The notes beneath the pieces were generated by a model, which was given only the letters and a program-made list of their open reading frames with translations, was not told the origin of the DNA and did no database searches. Position numbers and translations under genes: made by a program. Shown piece after piece: positions 53,497-62,896 of a stretch of 64,000 bases of DNA. Location of the stretch: assembly GCA_964587815.1 (NCBI GenBank), contig CAZPMH010000011.1, positions 1 through 64,000 on the forward strand, given 5' to 3'. The DNA comes from UBA1672 sp964587815 (lineage in GTDB: Bacteria > Pseudomonadota > Alphaproteobacteria > Micavibrionales > Micavibrionaceae). Position 1 is the stretch's first letter, and every line of letters begins with the position of its first letter.

Positions 53497-54090
53497 TTAG
53501 TAAGAGAATGTTAATTCGATGTTACCAGTGTGGTTGTTGTCAGCAGGGCCTACGCCAGCTGTTTCTGTTGCGGTGATTGTCGCACCAACACTGATTGTAT
53601 CAGGTGTTCCGCCTGTTGATGAAAATGTCGATGGTGTACCCATAATCTCAGATAATGCTGCAGGTGTCCCTGCGTTTACTGAAAATCTTGGTGTTGAGAT
53701 TTCCAATTGCGGGTCTGCAATATCTGTGATTGTTCCATACACACTTACTGTTGCTGCGGCCGGTGTTGTTACTTCGACTGTTCCCGCGGCGGATGTTAAA
53801 CCGATATCAACAACCTGGCTGCCGTCATCTGTTGTGTCAACGCCGTTATCGGTTGCAGATATAATGCTGCCATCTTGTGGGTTTAGAACCAATGTGACCA
53901 AGTCATCATTTACAGGTTGCATAAACCATTCGCCAAAATCCATTGTGTCGCCCGGTGTCACTGTGATCGCGCTGGTTGTTGTTAATGTAACAGGAACGTC
54001 AGCTGACTGAGCCATTACATTTTGTGCAGACATTGATCCCACGACTAGCGCGGCGCCGTATGCCATTAATTTAAGTGTGTTGATTTTCAT
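53497..54090 (-). CDS. Second DUF4402 protein, likely major subunit
   Basis: A protein of 197 residues with signal peptide (MKINTLKLMAYGAALVVGSM, cleavage near MAQ-SADV). The mature part has TVTPGDTMDFGEWFMQ, the DUF4402 pattern, repeated Thr/Val-rich strands and a final strand GNIELTFSY. No Cys. It has an upstream region with a TTAA-N7-TTAA site. Together with the first DUF4402 gene it suggests two fibre subunits, this one with its own promoter and so possibly the more abundant. Confidence 0.75.
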   Translation of the reverse strand: MKINTLKLMAYGAALVVGSMSAQNVMAQSADVPVTLTTTSAITVTPGDTMDFGEWFMQPVNDDLVTLVLNPQDGSIISATDNGVDTTDDGSQVVDIGLTSAAGTVEVTTPAAATVSVYGTITDIADPQLEISTPRFSVNAGTPAALSEIMGTPSTFSSTGGTPDTISVGATITATETAGVGPADNNHTGNIELTFSY

Positions 54091-54188
54091 TTCAGGGTTC
54101 TCCTTGATTATTTCCTAGTCTTGAAATTTTACTGCTACTCAGTAAGTACTGCTTCGTCAGCACATTAAGAAAAATATCATATTCCTGA

Positions 54189-54203
54189 TTAATTCTTAGT
54201 TAA
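54189..54203. promoter_or_regulatory. Candidate CtrA site upstream of DUF4402 and usher genes
   Basis: TTAA-TTCTTAG-TTAA, an exact match to the TTAA-N7-TTAA core of CtrA, lacking the final C. It overlaps an inverted repeat (ATTCTTA/TAAGAAT). It lies 99 bp before the DUF4402 start and 188 bp before the usher start. The region is AT-rich, so chance is possible. The remainder of the 300-base gap (54091-54390) shows no gene. Confidence 0.35.
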
Positions 54204-54390
54204 TAATTAAGAATTCGCACCAGATTTATGTGGCTAACTTTTGAATAGGGTATGCCCGAACGAGCATTTAAAAAAGTATCGATTATTCGATTGAGAATGT
54301 CAAGCGTTTGTGTTTTACTGCTTTTATTCCAAATAAATATGCGTGAACTCGCAATTGCTGCGTAGAAATTTTTGATTCTGCTTTCGGGGA

Positions 54391-57300
54391 GTGCTTGTCA
54401 TTAAACCTGTATTGTTTTGCGCCATCTTTGTGATGGCGACGCATGCATCTTTGTGCGCTGTTTTAGCGCAAGACGCCGCGGGACGCGATGCGTATGTTGC
54501 TGATCGTCCTGCTTATTCTTTGACGTCTGCGCAAAAACTTCTAAAGGCAAAACGCGTTTTACAAAAAATGAAGTCTCGTTTGTCTTTGGCAGATCAAGAT
54601 GTCGGAGCGCGCGATCAGAACGTTACGCGGCGAGAGCGGCAAAAAAATACATTGCCTGATGGTGAGAATCTTTTGCTGCAACCTGTTTTGCGAAACAATA
54701 TACGGCCTGACGGTTATCTTTTTTCTGTTGTTCGAAATCAGAAAATACTTCTGTCCATGACGGATTTTATAGACATATTGAACATTGCCTTGAAGATTGA
54801 TGTTGATAAGGGCGCGATTACAGGCTGGGTTTTTAAAGAAGATCGTGGTTTTACGCTTGATATGCAGGCGCGACGTGTCGATGTGGGAAAGCTGTCTTAC
54901 ACATTTTCTGACGATGTTGTTGTGCAAGACGGCGATATATTTGTTCCGACGCAAGAGCTTGGTCAGTGGTTGGATATTGATTTTGATGTTCGTATTTCGT
55001 CGCAGGAAATCATTATACGTTCCAAAGAAATTCTTCCGATTGAGGCGCGTGAAAACCGTTTAAGTCGAAAGGTGCTCAAACGAGATTTGAAGCAGCCTTC
55101 TTTGCCGTTGCATCATGATGAATACACTTTGGCCAGTGTGCCGGCAATTGATGTTACGACCAATGTGCAGTTCAGACGTCGCGGTGAGGGGCGGAATTCG
55201 AATTCTTATGCAGCAAGTGTGCGGAGTGTTCAGGATTTTGCAAAAGGTACGTTGAACACGCTTACGCGGTTGGATGATCGTGACAGTGTGTCGTCAGTGC
55301 GTGCGACTTATTCACAAGAATCAACGGGTGCAGACTTGTTAGGGGCGCTTCGGGCGCGCAGGTTTGAGGTCGGTGATATTGTTACAACAGATACGTTGTT
55401 TGGCGGAAACGTACGGCAGGAATTGGGGGCGCGTATAACCAATGCAGATGCTCTTCGACGTTTCACGCAGCCTTTGACTGACATTACAGGTATCGGCATT
55501 CCGGGATGGAATGTTGAGCTTTACCGTGAAAGTCAGCTTTTGGATTTTCAGGAAATAGGGGATGACGGCTTTTATCGTTTTTCGGATGTCGGTCTGTTGT
55601 TAAATGATAATAATTTCCGTCTGGTTTTCTATGGCCCGCAAGGCGAACGGCGGGAAGAGAGCATTTTTATACCGTTTGACAATACGCTTTTATCTAAGGG
55701 CGGTAAGGGTATTTATGATGTTTCTGTCAGTTTAAATGCAACCAATTTGTATGATGCGCGTTTACAGACACGATCAGATGAGGGGGCGTTAAATATTGCG
55801 GCGTTGTATGAACGCTCAATTGCGCGCGGATTATCCCTGTCTTTAAGTGGTGACACATTTGAAAATGGCGGGGAACGAAACTTTATCGGTGGTGTCGGCT
55901 TGTCATCTGTTATCGGTCAATATTTATTCAATGCGAATTTCGGTTTGGATGATGAAGCTGACTTTGGGGTGTCGGCGACGGCGCGTCGAGATTTTAGCGG
56001 ACATGCCGTCAACGCAACATTTTCCATGAATGAAGCAGGTTTTGACAGGCAAACCGGTTTTTTCAGTACTGCGACGGAAGAGCTTGAAGATAATACCTAC
56101 AGTGCAGATGTGAGTTTGAATGGCCCGATTTTGAATAATAACCTCTGGCGCGCGCAATATAATCTTGGCTCTAATGTGACGTGGGATGATGATGATTTGT
56201 TTAGAACGATTTCCAGTGCGGGATTAAGTGCGGGGTGGCGTAATTACAATCTTTCGACCACATTGCGCCATCAGCGTGAGAATAATTTCGACGATTTCCT
56301 GACCGTTACATCCAGTGCCTTTGGCGTTTTCGGGCGTAACCGCTTGCGGTTGACAGGGGCGTACGATATTCAGCCTGAAAGTGATTTGAGAAGTTTGCAG
56401 GCATCTTACAACCACCGTTTAACGTCGAAGCTGAGTTATGAAGTTGATGTGACGCGGCAAGAGTTTGCGTCGATCACGGAGTTTCGGTCGCGGCTTGATT
56501 GGCAGGCGGGGTTTATCAGGCTGTCGCCGAGCGTTTCGTATAACACGAATGATGATTTCTTTTTGGGGCTAACAACGCGGTTTGGCCTGTTGCATGAGCC
56601 GAACCAAAATCGTGTTGATTTTTATGATCGTAATGTCACGTCTTTCGGGATGGTCAGTGCGTTTGTTTATCTGGATGCTAACGGCAACGGCGTTTTTGAT
56701 GACGGCGATGAGGCCTTGCCCGACATTAAGGTCAGTGCGCCGCAAAACGGGCGAAGTCAAGATACGGATGAAAACGGCGTGGCATTGTTTAACCGTATGA
56801 CACGTTTGCGGCAAACGGATGTTTTCATTGAAAAGGAGAGCTTGCCCGATCCGACTTGGGTGAGTGCCTTTGAGGGTGTTTCGATTCTTCCCCGACAGGG
56901 CTATGTCGCGCAGGTGGAATTCCCGATCCATATTGGTGGTGAGATTGACGGTGTCGTGATGAAGAAGGCTGAAATTTTGCCGCAGTCGATGCGTGCGGAA
57001 GGCTATGTTGAGCCGCCGCCTCGCCCTGTTCGGAGTGTGACGGTCAACCTTTATAATGAAAAGGGTGAGGTTGAGCAGTCATCTGTGACGGACTCGACGG
57101 GCTTTTACTTCTTTTCCGCGGTTCCGCCCGGGCGTTATTTGCTGATGGTCTCCCCGCGCAGTGCAGAGCTTAAGGGCTTTATCAGGCCAGAGCCGCAGAA
57201 AATTGAAATCGGTTATGACGGAACGACATTGTATGACAATCAGATTACTGTTCTCTCGGGTGAGGGGGATGTGCCGAGTGCCGTGCTTGCCGGTCTTTCA

Positions 57301-57696
57301 GATTTTAAAGAGCGGCATCCGCATGTTGATGTGCCTGTAGGCAAGCATGACATTGTTTTGAATTTGGGTGAATATCAGTCTCGGCTTTTGATGTCGGTGG
57401 TATGGTATAAATTACGCTCTCGTTTTTCTGATGCGTTGCAGGGTGGTGTTTTATATGTCGCGCCGAAGGACAGCTATGCGGGGCTTGATAACGGTAAGCA
57501 TGTTTTGCGCGTTGGTTTGGACAATACAAGTTATGAAGATGCCTATAATCGCTGCCGCGGGCTTATCGTGCAAGACCAGTTTTGTGAGGTGGAAATTATC
57601 CCGCTTTACAGTCAGGAAGAGCCATCACCCGATGCGCCGTTACAAAAACAAGCGCAGGTTACCGCCGAGGGAGAGCAAAACGCTCCCAGACTTTAG
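54391..57696 (+). CDS. Usher-like outer-membrane protein with carboxypeptidase-regulatory-like and SPOR-like domains
   Basis: A protein of 1101 residues, GTG start, with GGGGA five bases upstream. A signal peptide (MLVIKPVLFCAIFVMATHAS, cleavage near VLA-QDA) is followed by an N-terminal domain (about 90-240), then a strand-rich barrel-like region (about 260-750) with RLVFYGPQGERREESIFIPF. Two regulatory-like beta domains follow: VYLDANGNGVFDDGDEALPD (~750-820) and VTVNLYNEKGEVEQSSVTDS (~885-950). The tail (~985-1072) has HVLRVGLDNTSYEDAYNRCR and FCEVEII, like a SPOR domain. It fits a distant alpha-type usher (CooC/TcfC-like) and its neighbours support this. Confidence 0.7.
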   Translation: MLVIKPVLFCAIFVMATHASLCAVLAQDAAGRDAYVADRPAYSLTSAQKLLKAKRVLQKMKSRLSLADQDVGARDQNVTRRERQKNTLPDGENLLLQPVLRNNIRPDGYLFSVVRNQKILLSMTDFIDILNIALKIDVDKGAITGWVFKEDRGFTLDMQARRVDVGKLSYTFSDDVVVQDGDIFVPTQELGQWLDIDFDVRISSQEIIIRSKEILPIEARENRLSRKVLKRDLKQPSLPLHHDEYTLASVPAIDVTTNVQFRRRGEGRNSNSYAASVRSVQDFAKGTLNTLTRLDDRDSVSSVRATYSQESTGADLLGALRARRFEVGDIVTTDTLFGGNVRQELGARITNADALRRFTQPLTDITGIGIPGWNVELYRESQLLDFQEIGDDGFYRFSDVGLLLNDNNFRLVFYGPQGERREESIFIPFDNTLLSKGGKGIYDVSVSLNATNLYDARLQTRSDEGALNIAALYERSIARGLSLSLSGDTFENGGERNFIGGVGLSSVIGQYLFNANFGLDDEADFGVSATARRDFSGHAVNATFSMNEAGFDRQTGFFSTATEELEDNTYSADVSLNGPILNNNLWRAQYNLGSNVTWDDDDLFRTISSAGLSAGWRNYNLSTTLRHQRENNFDDFLTVTSSAFGVFGRNRLRLTGAYDIQPESDLRSLQASYNHRLTSKLSYEVDVTRQEFASITEFRSRLDWQAGFIRLSPSVSYNTNDDFFLGLTTRFGLLHEPNQNRVDFYDRNVTSFGMVSAFVYLDANGNGVFDDGDEALPDIKVSAPQNGRSQDTDENGVALFNRMTRLRQTDVFIEKESLPDPTWVSAFEGVSILPRQGYVAQVEFPIHIGGEIDGVVMKKAEILPQSMRAEGYVEPPPRPVRSVTVNLYNEKGEVEQSSVTDSTGFYFFSAVPPGRYLLMVSPRSAELKGFIRPEPQKIEIGYDGTTLYDNQITVLSGEGDVPSAVLAGLSDFKERHPHVDVPVGKHDIVLNLGEYQSRLLMSVVWYKLRSRFSDALQGGVLYVAPKDSYAGLDNGKHVLRVGLDNTSYEDAYNRCRGLIVQDQFCEVEIIPLYSQEEPSPDAPLQKQAQVTAEGEQNAPRL

Positions 57697-57785
57697 CAGC
57701 TTTAAATATCCCTTACGCTTGTGCGTGCTTTCGAAACTTATTAAAGTTCGTTGATGGTGTTTGATCGCGTATTTAAGGTTTTATC

Positions 57786-58841
57786 ATGAAGGTTCTATTT
57801 GTCGGAAATGTGCAGGGTTTGCAAAATGCTGCAACCTATTACATGACGGGTCAACGTTTGATAAACGGGTTCACCCGCCTTGGGCATATGGTTTATGCGT
57901 TTAATGATCGCGATCATGCGCGTTATAGCAATTTTTTGCGTACGCAGTCTTTAGGGCGCGGCGTTATGAACAAAACGTTGATTGATCAGTGTAAAGATTA
58001 TTGCGCTGATTTGATTGTTTTGGGGCATTGCAAAAATGTTCATAATGATACGCTGGCGGAAATTCGCACCAATCATCCTGATGTTAAAATTATATATGTG
58101 AATGTTGATCCGATGAATTCTTCTCAAAATATCGGAGATATTCAGCAGCGGCGCGGCTCTGTTGATGCGATGTTCATTACTACCGCTGGCGCGTCTTTGC
58201 GGCAGTTTGGCGGCACGAAAACGGCTGTTCATTTTTTTCCTAATCCCGTTGATCGTGCGCTGGATACGATGTGCGCGTTTGCAAATAATAATGCGGATTT
58301 GGATTTGTTGTTTTTAGGGCGTGCCTTAAACCATCAGCAAGATCACCGGCATGTGATGGCGCAGTATCTTTTGGCTCAGAATAAAGGGAAGGACCTGTCT
58401 GTTTATATCGGTGGTTTGGGTGTTAATGAAGATACGATTTATGGTACGGCGTATTATGATTTGTTGAACAGGTCGAAAATGGGCATAAGCGTGAGTAAGG
58501 TTCGTGATGAATATTTGTATGCGTCTGACCGGATGAGCCATTATATGGCAGCAGGGATTATGACGTTCATTCCTGAAGGCGCAAAATTTGAAGATGTTTT
58601 AGGGGAGGGCGCATTTGTTTCCTTTTCCGAAAAAGAGGGTTTGTGGGAGAAGGTGCAATATTTCAAAAGCCAGGATTCTGAGCGTGTTCAGATCGCAAAG
58701 ACAGGGTATGATCAGGTGCATAAAGTTTTTGATGTTGATCGCGTGTGTCAGTACATGATTGAAACAGCATTTGAACGCCCTTATTCGGCTGACTATGAAT
58801 GGCCAACACGAAATTATGGTGCTGAGCGTGATGCAGGTTAA
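57786..58841 (+). CDS. GT-B-fold glycosyltransferase, CgeB-like
   Basis: A protein of 351 residues with the start MKVLFVGNVQGLQNAATYYM and GT-B features: a Rossmann N-half, VNVDPMNSSQN at the interdomain region, and a C-terminal half with DEYLYASDRMSHYMAAGIMT, typical of the donor-binding end. It resembles CgeB-type glycosyltransferases, which act on spore or surface proteins. Being directly after the usher gene, it may glycosylate the fibre or a surface glycan. That role is inferred. Confidence 0.7.
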   Translation: MKVLFVGNVQGLQNAATYYMTGQRLINGFTRLGHMVYAFNDRDHARYSNFLRTQSLGRGVMNKTLIDQCKDYCADLIVLGHCKNVHNDTLAEIRTNHPDVKIIYVNVDPMNSSQNIGDIQQRRGSVDAMFITTAGASLRQFGGTKTAVHFFPNPVDRALDTMCAFANNNADLDLLFLGRALNHQQDHRHVMAQYLLAQNKGKDLSVYIGGLGVNEDTIYGTAYYDLLNRSKMGISVSKVRDEYLYASDRMSHYMAAGIMTFIPEGAKFEDVLGEGAFVSFSEKEGLWEKVQYFKSQDSERVQIAKTGYDQVHKVFDVDRVCQYMIETAFERPYSADYEWPTRNYGAERDAG

Positions 58842-58997
58842 GTCTTTATTCTCTAGCCTTAATCAGATGCCGCGGCTTGATATTGTGCTCGGTTTTTTGA
58901 TTTGTGTACATCAGATAAGGTGCAGGGAAAAACCGAAGAGCCGACGGTTATGGTGTAAGCTTTATGTGCCATAGAATTTAAAAAAGAGGAGTGACTG

Positions 58998-60800
58998 ATG
59001 CGTGTTTTGTTTAATTTTGCCTTATGTATGGCTTGTGTTTTTGCGTTTATGTTTTCGACGCAGGCGAACGCTCAGGAGCAGGGGGCGCTGGGGATCGCAA
59101 TCGCGCAAGGGTATGATTACCCCTATATCTCGCATATCAACCCGTTCGGGGCGGGGGCTGCGTCAGGGCTTATGGTCGGGGATCATATTAAGGAAATTGG
59201 GGCCGCTTCGGTTTGGTATACGTATCAGGCGGAAGCCTTTTTGAAAAATCAGAAGGCAGGTCAGCCCTTTACCATGGTTATTGAGCGCAACGGAACGTTG
59301 CATAGCTTAAACATTGATGTGCGACGGCCGATGCGTAAATGGTTGAATATTGATCCGCAAGGTGAGAAGGCGAAATGCTTTTTCAGGCCCTCAGTTGAGT
59401 GCATTAAATCTTACACTGATGTTGCTATGGAAGATACCTTAGATCAGCGTTATAGCGGTTATTACAGTGCGGTTAAAACACTGGCTCTGGCGGGTATGAA
59501 GGCGGAGGCTGTCACCTACGCGATAAATATGGAGAAGGATTTTTATTCTCTTCCTGAATTTTTCTCTTTTCAGGTTGGAACTCTTCTTGAAACACTGGCG
59601 CTCGTTGATCGAAAACCAAGTGACGCGTTGGTTCCGTTTGTCTTGCGTAACATCAGGCAGGATAACCTTTCTGATTATCTTTCCGTTGCATCATCTTTTG
59701 AAAAATACGGGCATGCCGACCAAGGGCGCGTATTTTTTGATAGGGCGATGGCGCTTATTAAAAAAGATCCCTCGAAGTTGCGTTTTTCCGCGCGCAGTTT
59801 TGGCGAAGCCTTAGCAGCTTATGGGGAATATGAGCAGATTAAGACTTATGCGCAGTCTTCTGAATATAAGTCTGATTGGGCGGTCGATTTGCTTGAGGGC
59901 GCTATTACTCAGCATATCAAAGAGGGAGATTTGAAATCTGTCGATAAGGTTTTGCAAATATTGTTTACGATCAATCGTGGATGGTCGGATAAAGAATATG
60001 TCCAGCTTATCCAATTGTTTATGCGTTTGCACCAGCCTGAGACAGCCGAACGTTTCTTGAGCATTTTGGAGCGAAATTACAATAAAAACGAAAGTAATAA
60101 TATTGCGAGGGCTTTGTATGCGGGCTCTTTGGTGCGTGGGAATGCCGCGATGGGGCGTATTGCAGAAGCGCAAACATACCTGAATCGACATTTCGAAAAC
60201 TCTGTGCGGATGAAAATGGATTTGATTATTCATGCTGTGGAGTCGAAAAGTTCTTACGGAATTGGCGTGCAGTTTTATAAAGATTTACCGCCCCTGATTG
60301 AGGAAACGCATCGCCTTTATCTTGCGTTGCCTGATAAGGAAAAGAAGAGGGCTAGGGGGAGTGATATGCGGAAATTTTATTCTGTTCTTGCGGCCTATCT
60401 GAACATAAATCCTGATTATCGAGATTTTAGCGCTCAGAATATTGAAAAATTTAGTTACGAACGGGTTATTGATTCTCAGATACAGGTTCGCAAACTGGAT
60501 CAGGCCTTAGTGTGGACGGACTACGTACAGAAAAAATTTGGTAAAACCTACAAATACGGCAAGATTTTCAGTTCTTTGGGCTCATCGGGATCGCAGAAGG
60601 CAATTGATTCCTTTTCAAAGCATCCGAAATTTGCAGAATATCGCCAGCGTTTTCTGCGCCATCATATGTATCGTTTGTTCTGGAACGGGCGCGTGAAAGA
60701 TGCTGCCGTTTATTTCAATTCTTTGGATGAAAAAGAGAAGATCGGAGCGATAAGGCGGCAGGTTTATTTTGTACGCACCTGTGCAGAGTGTGATCTTTGA
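58998..60800 (+). CDS. Exported PDZ-domain protein with helical repeats
   Basis: A protein of 600 residues with signal peptide (MRVLFNFALCMACVFAFMFS, cleavage near ANA-QEQ). Residues ~28-112 form a PDZ-like domain: GALGIAIAQGYDYPYISHIN, GAASGLMVGDHIKEIGA and GQPFTMVIERNGTLHSLNID. The rest is helical with repeats of TPR-like character (GHADQGRVFFDRAMALIKKD, RIAEAQTYLNRHF). PDZ plus helical repeats suggests a periplasmic scaffold or secretion quality-control protein. AGAGGAG precedes the start. Its position at the end of the fibre locus suggests a role there. Confidence 0.65.
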   Translation: MRVLFNFALCMACVFAFMFSTQANAQEQGALGIAIAQGYDYPYISHINPFGAGAASGLMVGDHIKEIGAASVWYTYQAEAFLKNQKAGQPFTMVIERNGTLHSLNIDVRRPMRKWLNIDPQGEKAKCFFRPSVECIKSYTDVAMEDTLDQRYSGYYSAVKTLALAGMKAEAVTYAINMEKDFYSLPEFFSFQVGTLLETLALVDRKPSDALVPFVLRNIRQDNLSDYLSVASSFEKYGHADQGRVFFDRAMALIKKDPSKLRFSARSFGEALAAYGEYEQIKTYAQSSEYKSDWAVDLLEGAITQHIKEGDLKSVDKVLQILFTINRGWSDKEYVQLIQLFMRLHQPETAERFLSILERNYNKNESNNIARALYAGSLVRGNAAMGRIAEAQTYLNRHFENSVRMKMDLIIHAVESKSSYGIGVQFYKDLPPLIEETHRLYLALPDKEKKRARGSDMRKFYSVLAAYLNINPDYRDFSAQNIEKFSYERVIDSQIQVRKLDQALVWTDYVQKKFGKTYKYGKIFSSLGSSGSQKAIDSFSKHPKFAEYRQRFLRHHMYRLFWNGRVKDAAVYFNSLDEKEKIGAIRRQVYFVRTCAECDL

Positions 60801-60853
60801 TATTTTTGCGGTTACTTTATGGAAAAATCTGACAGGTCTTGTGTCGTAATTTC

Positions 60854-60883
60854 TTGACAGGAATTTGACGTTTCATTTATATT
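60854..60883 (+). promoter_or_regulatory. Sigma-70-like promoter for the gene at 60936
   Basis: TTGACA (60854-60859) and TATATT (60878-60883) with an 18-base spacer. The -35 is consensus and the -10 matches at 5 of 6. The start codon is 53 bases further on, so a leader of about 45 bases is expected. Confidence 0.6.
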
Positions 60884-60935
60884 TGTGGAATAATAAAATA
60901 AAAAGTATAAAAACATACATATAGCGGGGTTTTCC

Positions 60936-62822
60936 ATGAGTGAAAATACACAAGACACAGCTTTAAAAACAAGGCCTGAACAACTCGTTGTTGCGGAAAG
61001 TGACCGCGGCGTTGCCTTACAGAGCTTTTTGCAAATCATGGGGTTTGATCCTAACGGCGTTGACGGCGTCATTGGTGACGATACAAAGGCCGCATATGAT
61101 GGTGCACGCGAGCAATATTCATTTTTACCTGAACTTTCTGATGATCCGCAGGCACAAGAGCTTTTGACGGTTTTTACTGCGATTGATCAAGGCCTGCAGG
61201 ATGACGTTGCTTTTCAGCGTCAGTATGTTACAGGCATTAATGCGGAAGATAATGCAACAAACCTTCAAGGTGCACTTGTTGCAGGTGGATCATGGGCTAA
61301 TGAGCATTTAGGCGACCGTATTTCAGGCGCACAAGCCATCGATATTGATGGCGACCGTGGTGAGTTGACCGACCGTGGTGTGCGTAACGCAGCCTCTCTT
61401 ACAGGTGTTGCCGGGATGCAGGCAACGCTTAACCTTTTGGCAGATGCAGGCCTTACCCCTAACGGTATTTTCGATGAAGACACAAATTCCGCTTTGCAGG
61501 CTTATGCGAACGAGGACGGGATTGAGTTGACCGATAATGCACAAGATAACTTCGTTGCTGTTCGCGCTTATATTCAAGAAAATGAAGGGGATACCCTTCG
61601 TGCCAAGGTGGCTGAGGTTTTGAATGCGGATGAGAACACAAGCGAGCCTGATGCCGACACGTTGAACGCGCAGATCGTGATGAATGATTTTGCACGTCAG
61701 GCGGGTTCGGATGTTCGAACAGCACCTGATTCTTTGCAAACAGACAGCCAGATTACGGCGGAAATGTCACATACAAGAACAGTGATTGCGCCTGAAGTTG
61801 GGGTGGATTTAGAAGAAAGCACCCCGGATGTAGAGATTATTGTTCAGCATTATGTTGATAATAAGTATGAAATAGTTCGCAATGATGTGCGTAACGAGGT
61901 GGGATCGATAATGGAGCAGCAAGCGTCCAACCCGGATTATCCGTCGGCAGTCCTTGCGTATTCTCAAGAATCAAACGGTTATGTTCTTGTCGTGAACGAT
62001 CAAGGTATTGAAGACAGCACGGTTTATCAGATTTCTGACCAGAATGTTGAGAATATTCTGGGGCAGGTTGCGGATGGTTCTATTGCTTTGGATGTTTCTG
62101 CGCAAACGCATATTGCCGAAGAATTACATGGTAATCGTTCCGGAACAGAAGCGTATACAACTGAAGAGTTGCGTACAGCCTTTGTCGGAGATGCAGACCG
62201 TTTTACAAGCAACACGAAGGAAAGTCTTTTGACGACTCAGGTTCATTCACCTGACGGGTCTTATGTCACCTTTGGCTTGGATGATCTGCATGACGGGCTT
62301 GACCATATGGACAGCAAGCATGACTGGGACGGGTTCGATAACCCCGAGGAAATTCGCGATTATGTTCGTGAGTTACGCCAAGCGGCAGAAGATGCGCGTG
62401 AAGAGCGCCCCGTAACCGTTCCTGTTTGGCAGCATGGTGAGCTTGATGACACGAATAGTGTTGAGATTGACCTTGGCGGCGAAGAAATGGCCCGCGTTCC
62501 TGCTGAAATTTACTATGCTGTTACTGCAGATATGCAACGCACGGAAAGTGGCTTTGACTTTGCGAGCAATGAAGATCATGTCGCAACGCGTGTGAATGAC
62601 TTTGCAGGCGATATGGGTGATGAAAACACCTTTACTGAGATTCATCTTGCAGGCAGCTTTGGTGAGGCTCTGGCCGCGACAGAGCCGCTGATCACTGATC
62701 CGATGGAGCCTGCGATTGAGCCTGTTACAGAAGCACCGGAAGTGAGGCTGGCGGAGGCCGAGACTACGGAACCTGCTACGCCGGGAACTCCTGCTGCAAG
62801 CACGATGACGGCAAATATGTAA
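60936..62822 (+). CDS. Large acidic protein with two peptidoglycan-binding-like repeats
   Basis: A protein of 628 residues with no signal peptide. Two segments look like PG_binding_1 domains: LQSFLQIMGFDPNGVDGVIG with DDTKAAYDGA (about residues 29-60), and MQATLNLLADAGLTPNGIFD with EDTNSALQAY (about 160-190). The rest is acidic and Ala/Thr/Glu-rich. The C-terminus (EPVTEAPEVRLAEAETTEPA) is low-complexity. Domain type suggests a cell-wall or spore-type cortex role, but the lack of a visible export signal leaves its location open. It has its own promoter (60854) and terminator (62854). Confidence 0.6.
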   Translation: MSENTQDTALKTRPEQLVVAESDRGVALQSFLQIMGFDPNGVDGVIGDDTKAAYDGAREQYSFLPELSDDPQAQELLTVFTAIDQGLQDDVAFQRQYVTGINAEDNATNLQGALVAGGSWANEHLGDRISGAQAIDIDGDRGELTDRGVRNAASLTGVAGMQATLNLLADAGLTPNGIFDEDTNSALQAYANEDGIELTDNAQDNFVAVRAYIQENEGDTLRAKVAEVLNADENTSEPDADTLNAQIVMNDFARQAGSDVRTAPDSLQTDSQITAEMSHTRTVIAPEVGVDLEESTPDVEIIVQHYVDNKYEIVRNDVRNEVGSIMEQQASNPDYPSAVLAYSQESNGYVLVVNDQGIEDSTVYQISDQNVENILGQVADGSIALDVSAQTHIAEELHGNRSGTEAYTTEELRTAFVGDADRFTSNTKESLLTTQVHSPDGSYVTFGLDDLHDGLDHMDSKHDWDGFDNPEEIRDYVRELRQAAEDAREERPVTVPVWQHGELDDTNSVEIDLGGEEMARVPAEIYYAVTADMQRTESGFDFASNEDHVATRVNDFAGDMGDENTFTEIHLAGSFGEALAATEPLITDPMEPAIEPVTEAPEVRLAEAETTEPATPGTPAASTMTANM

Positions 62823-62853
62823 GCTTAGGTTGTTACACTCTTAAATATTACGC

Positions 62854-62887
62854 CCCTTCGATATTTTTTGATCGAGGGGGTTTTTTA
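62854..62887 (+). terminator. Intrinsic terminator
   Basis: Stem 62854-62863 with 62872-62881 (CCCCTTCGAT/ATCGAGGGGG, one mismatch-type pair), followed by a run of six Ts. It ends the preceding gene. Confidence 0.75.
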
Positions 62888-62896
62888 AATAATTTG

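Noticed and set aside
58819..58974. Possible 52-residue gene MVLSVMQVKSLFSSLN... after the glycosyltransferase
   Set aside because: It overlaps the end of the glycosyltransferase in another frame, has no ribosome site and no protein-like pattern.
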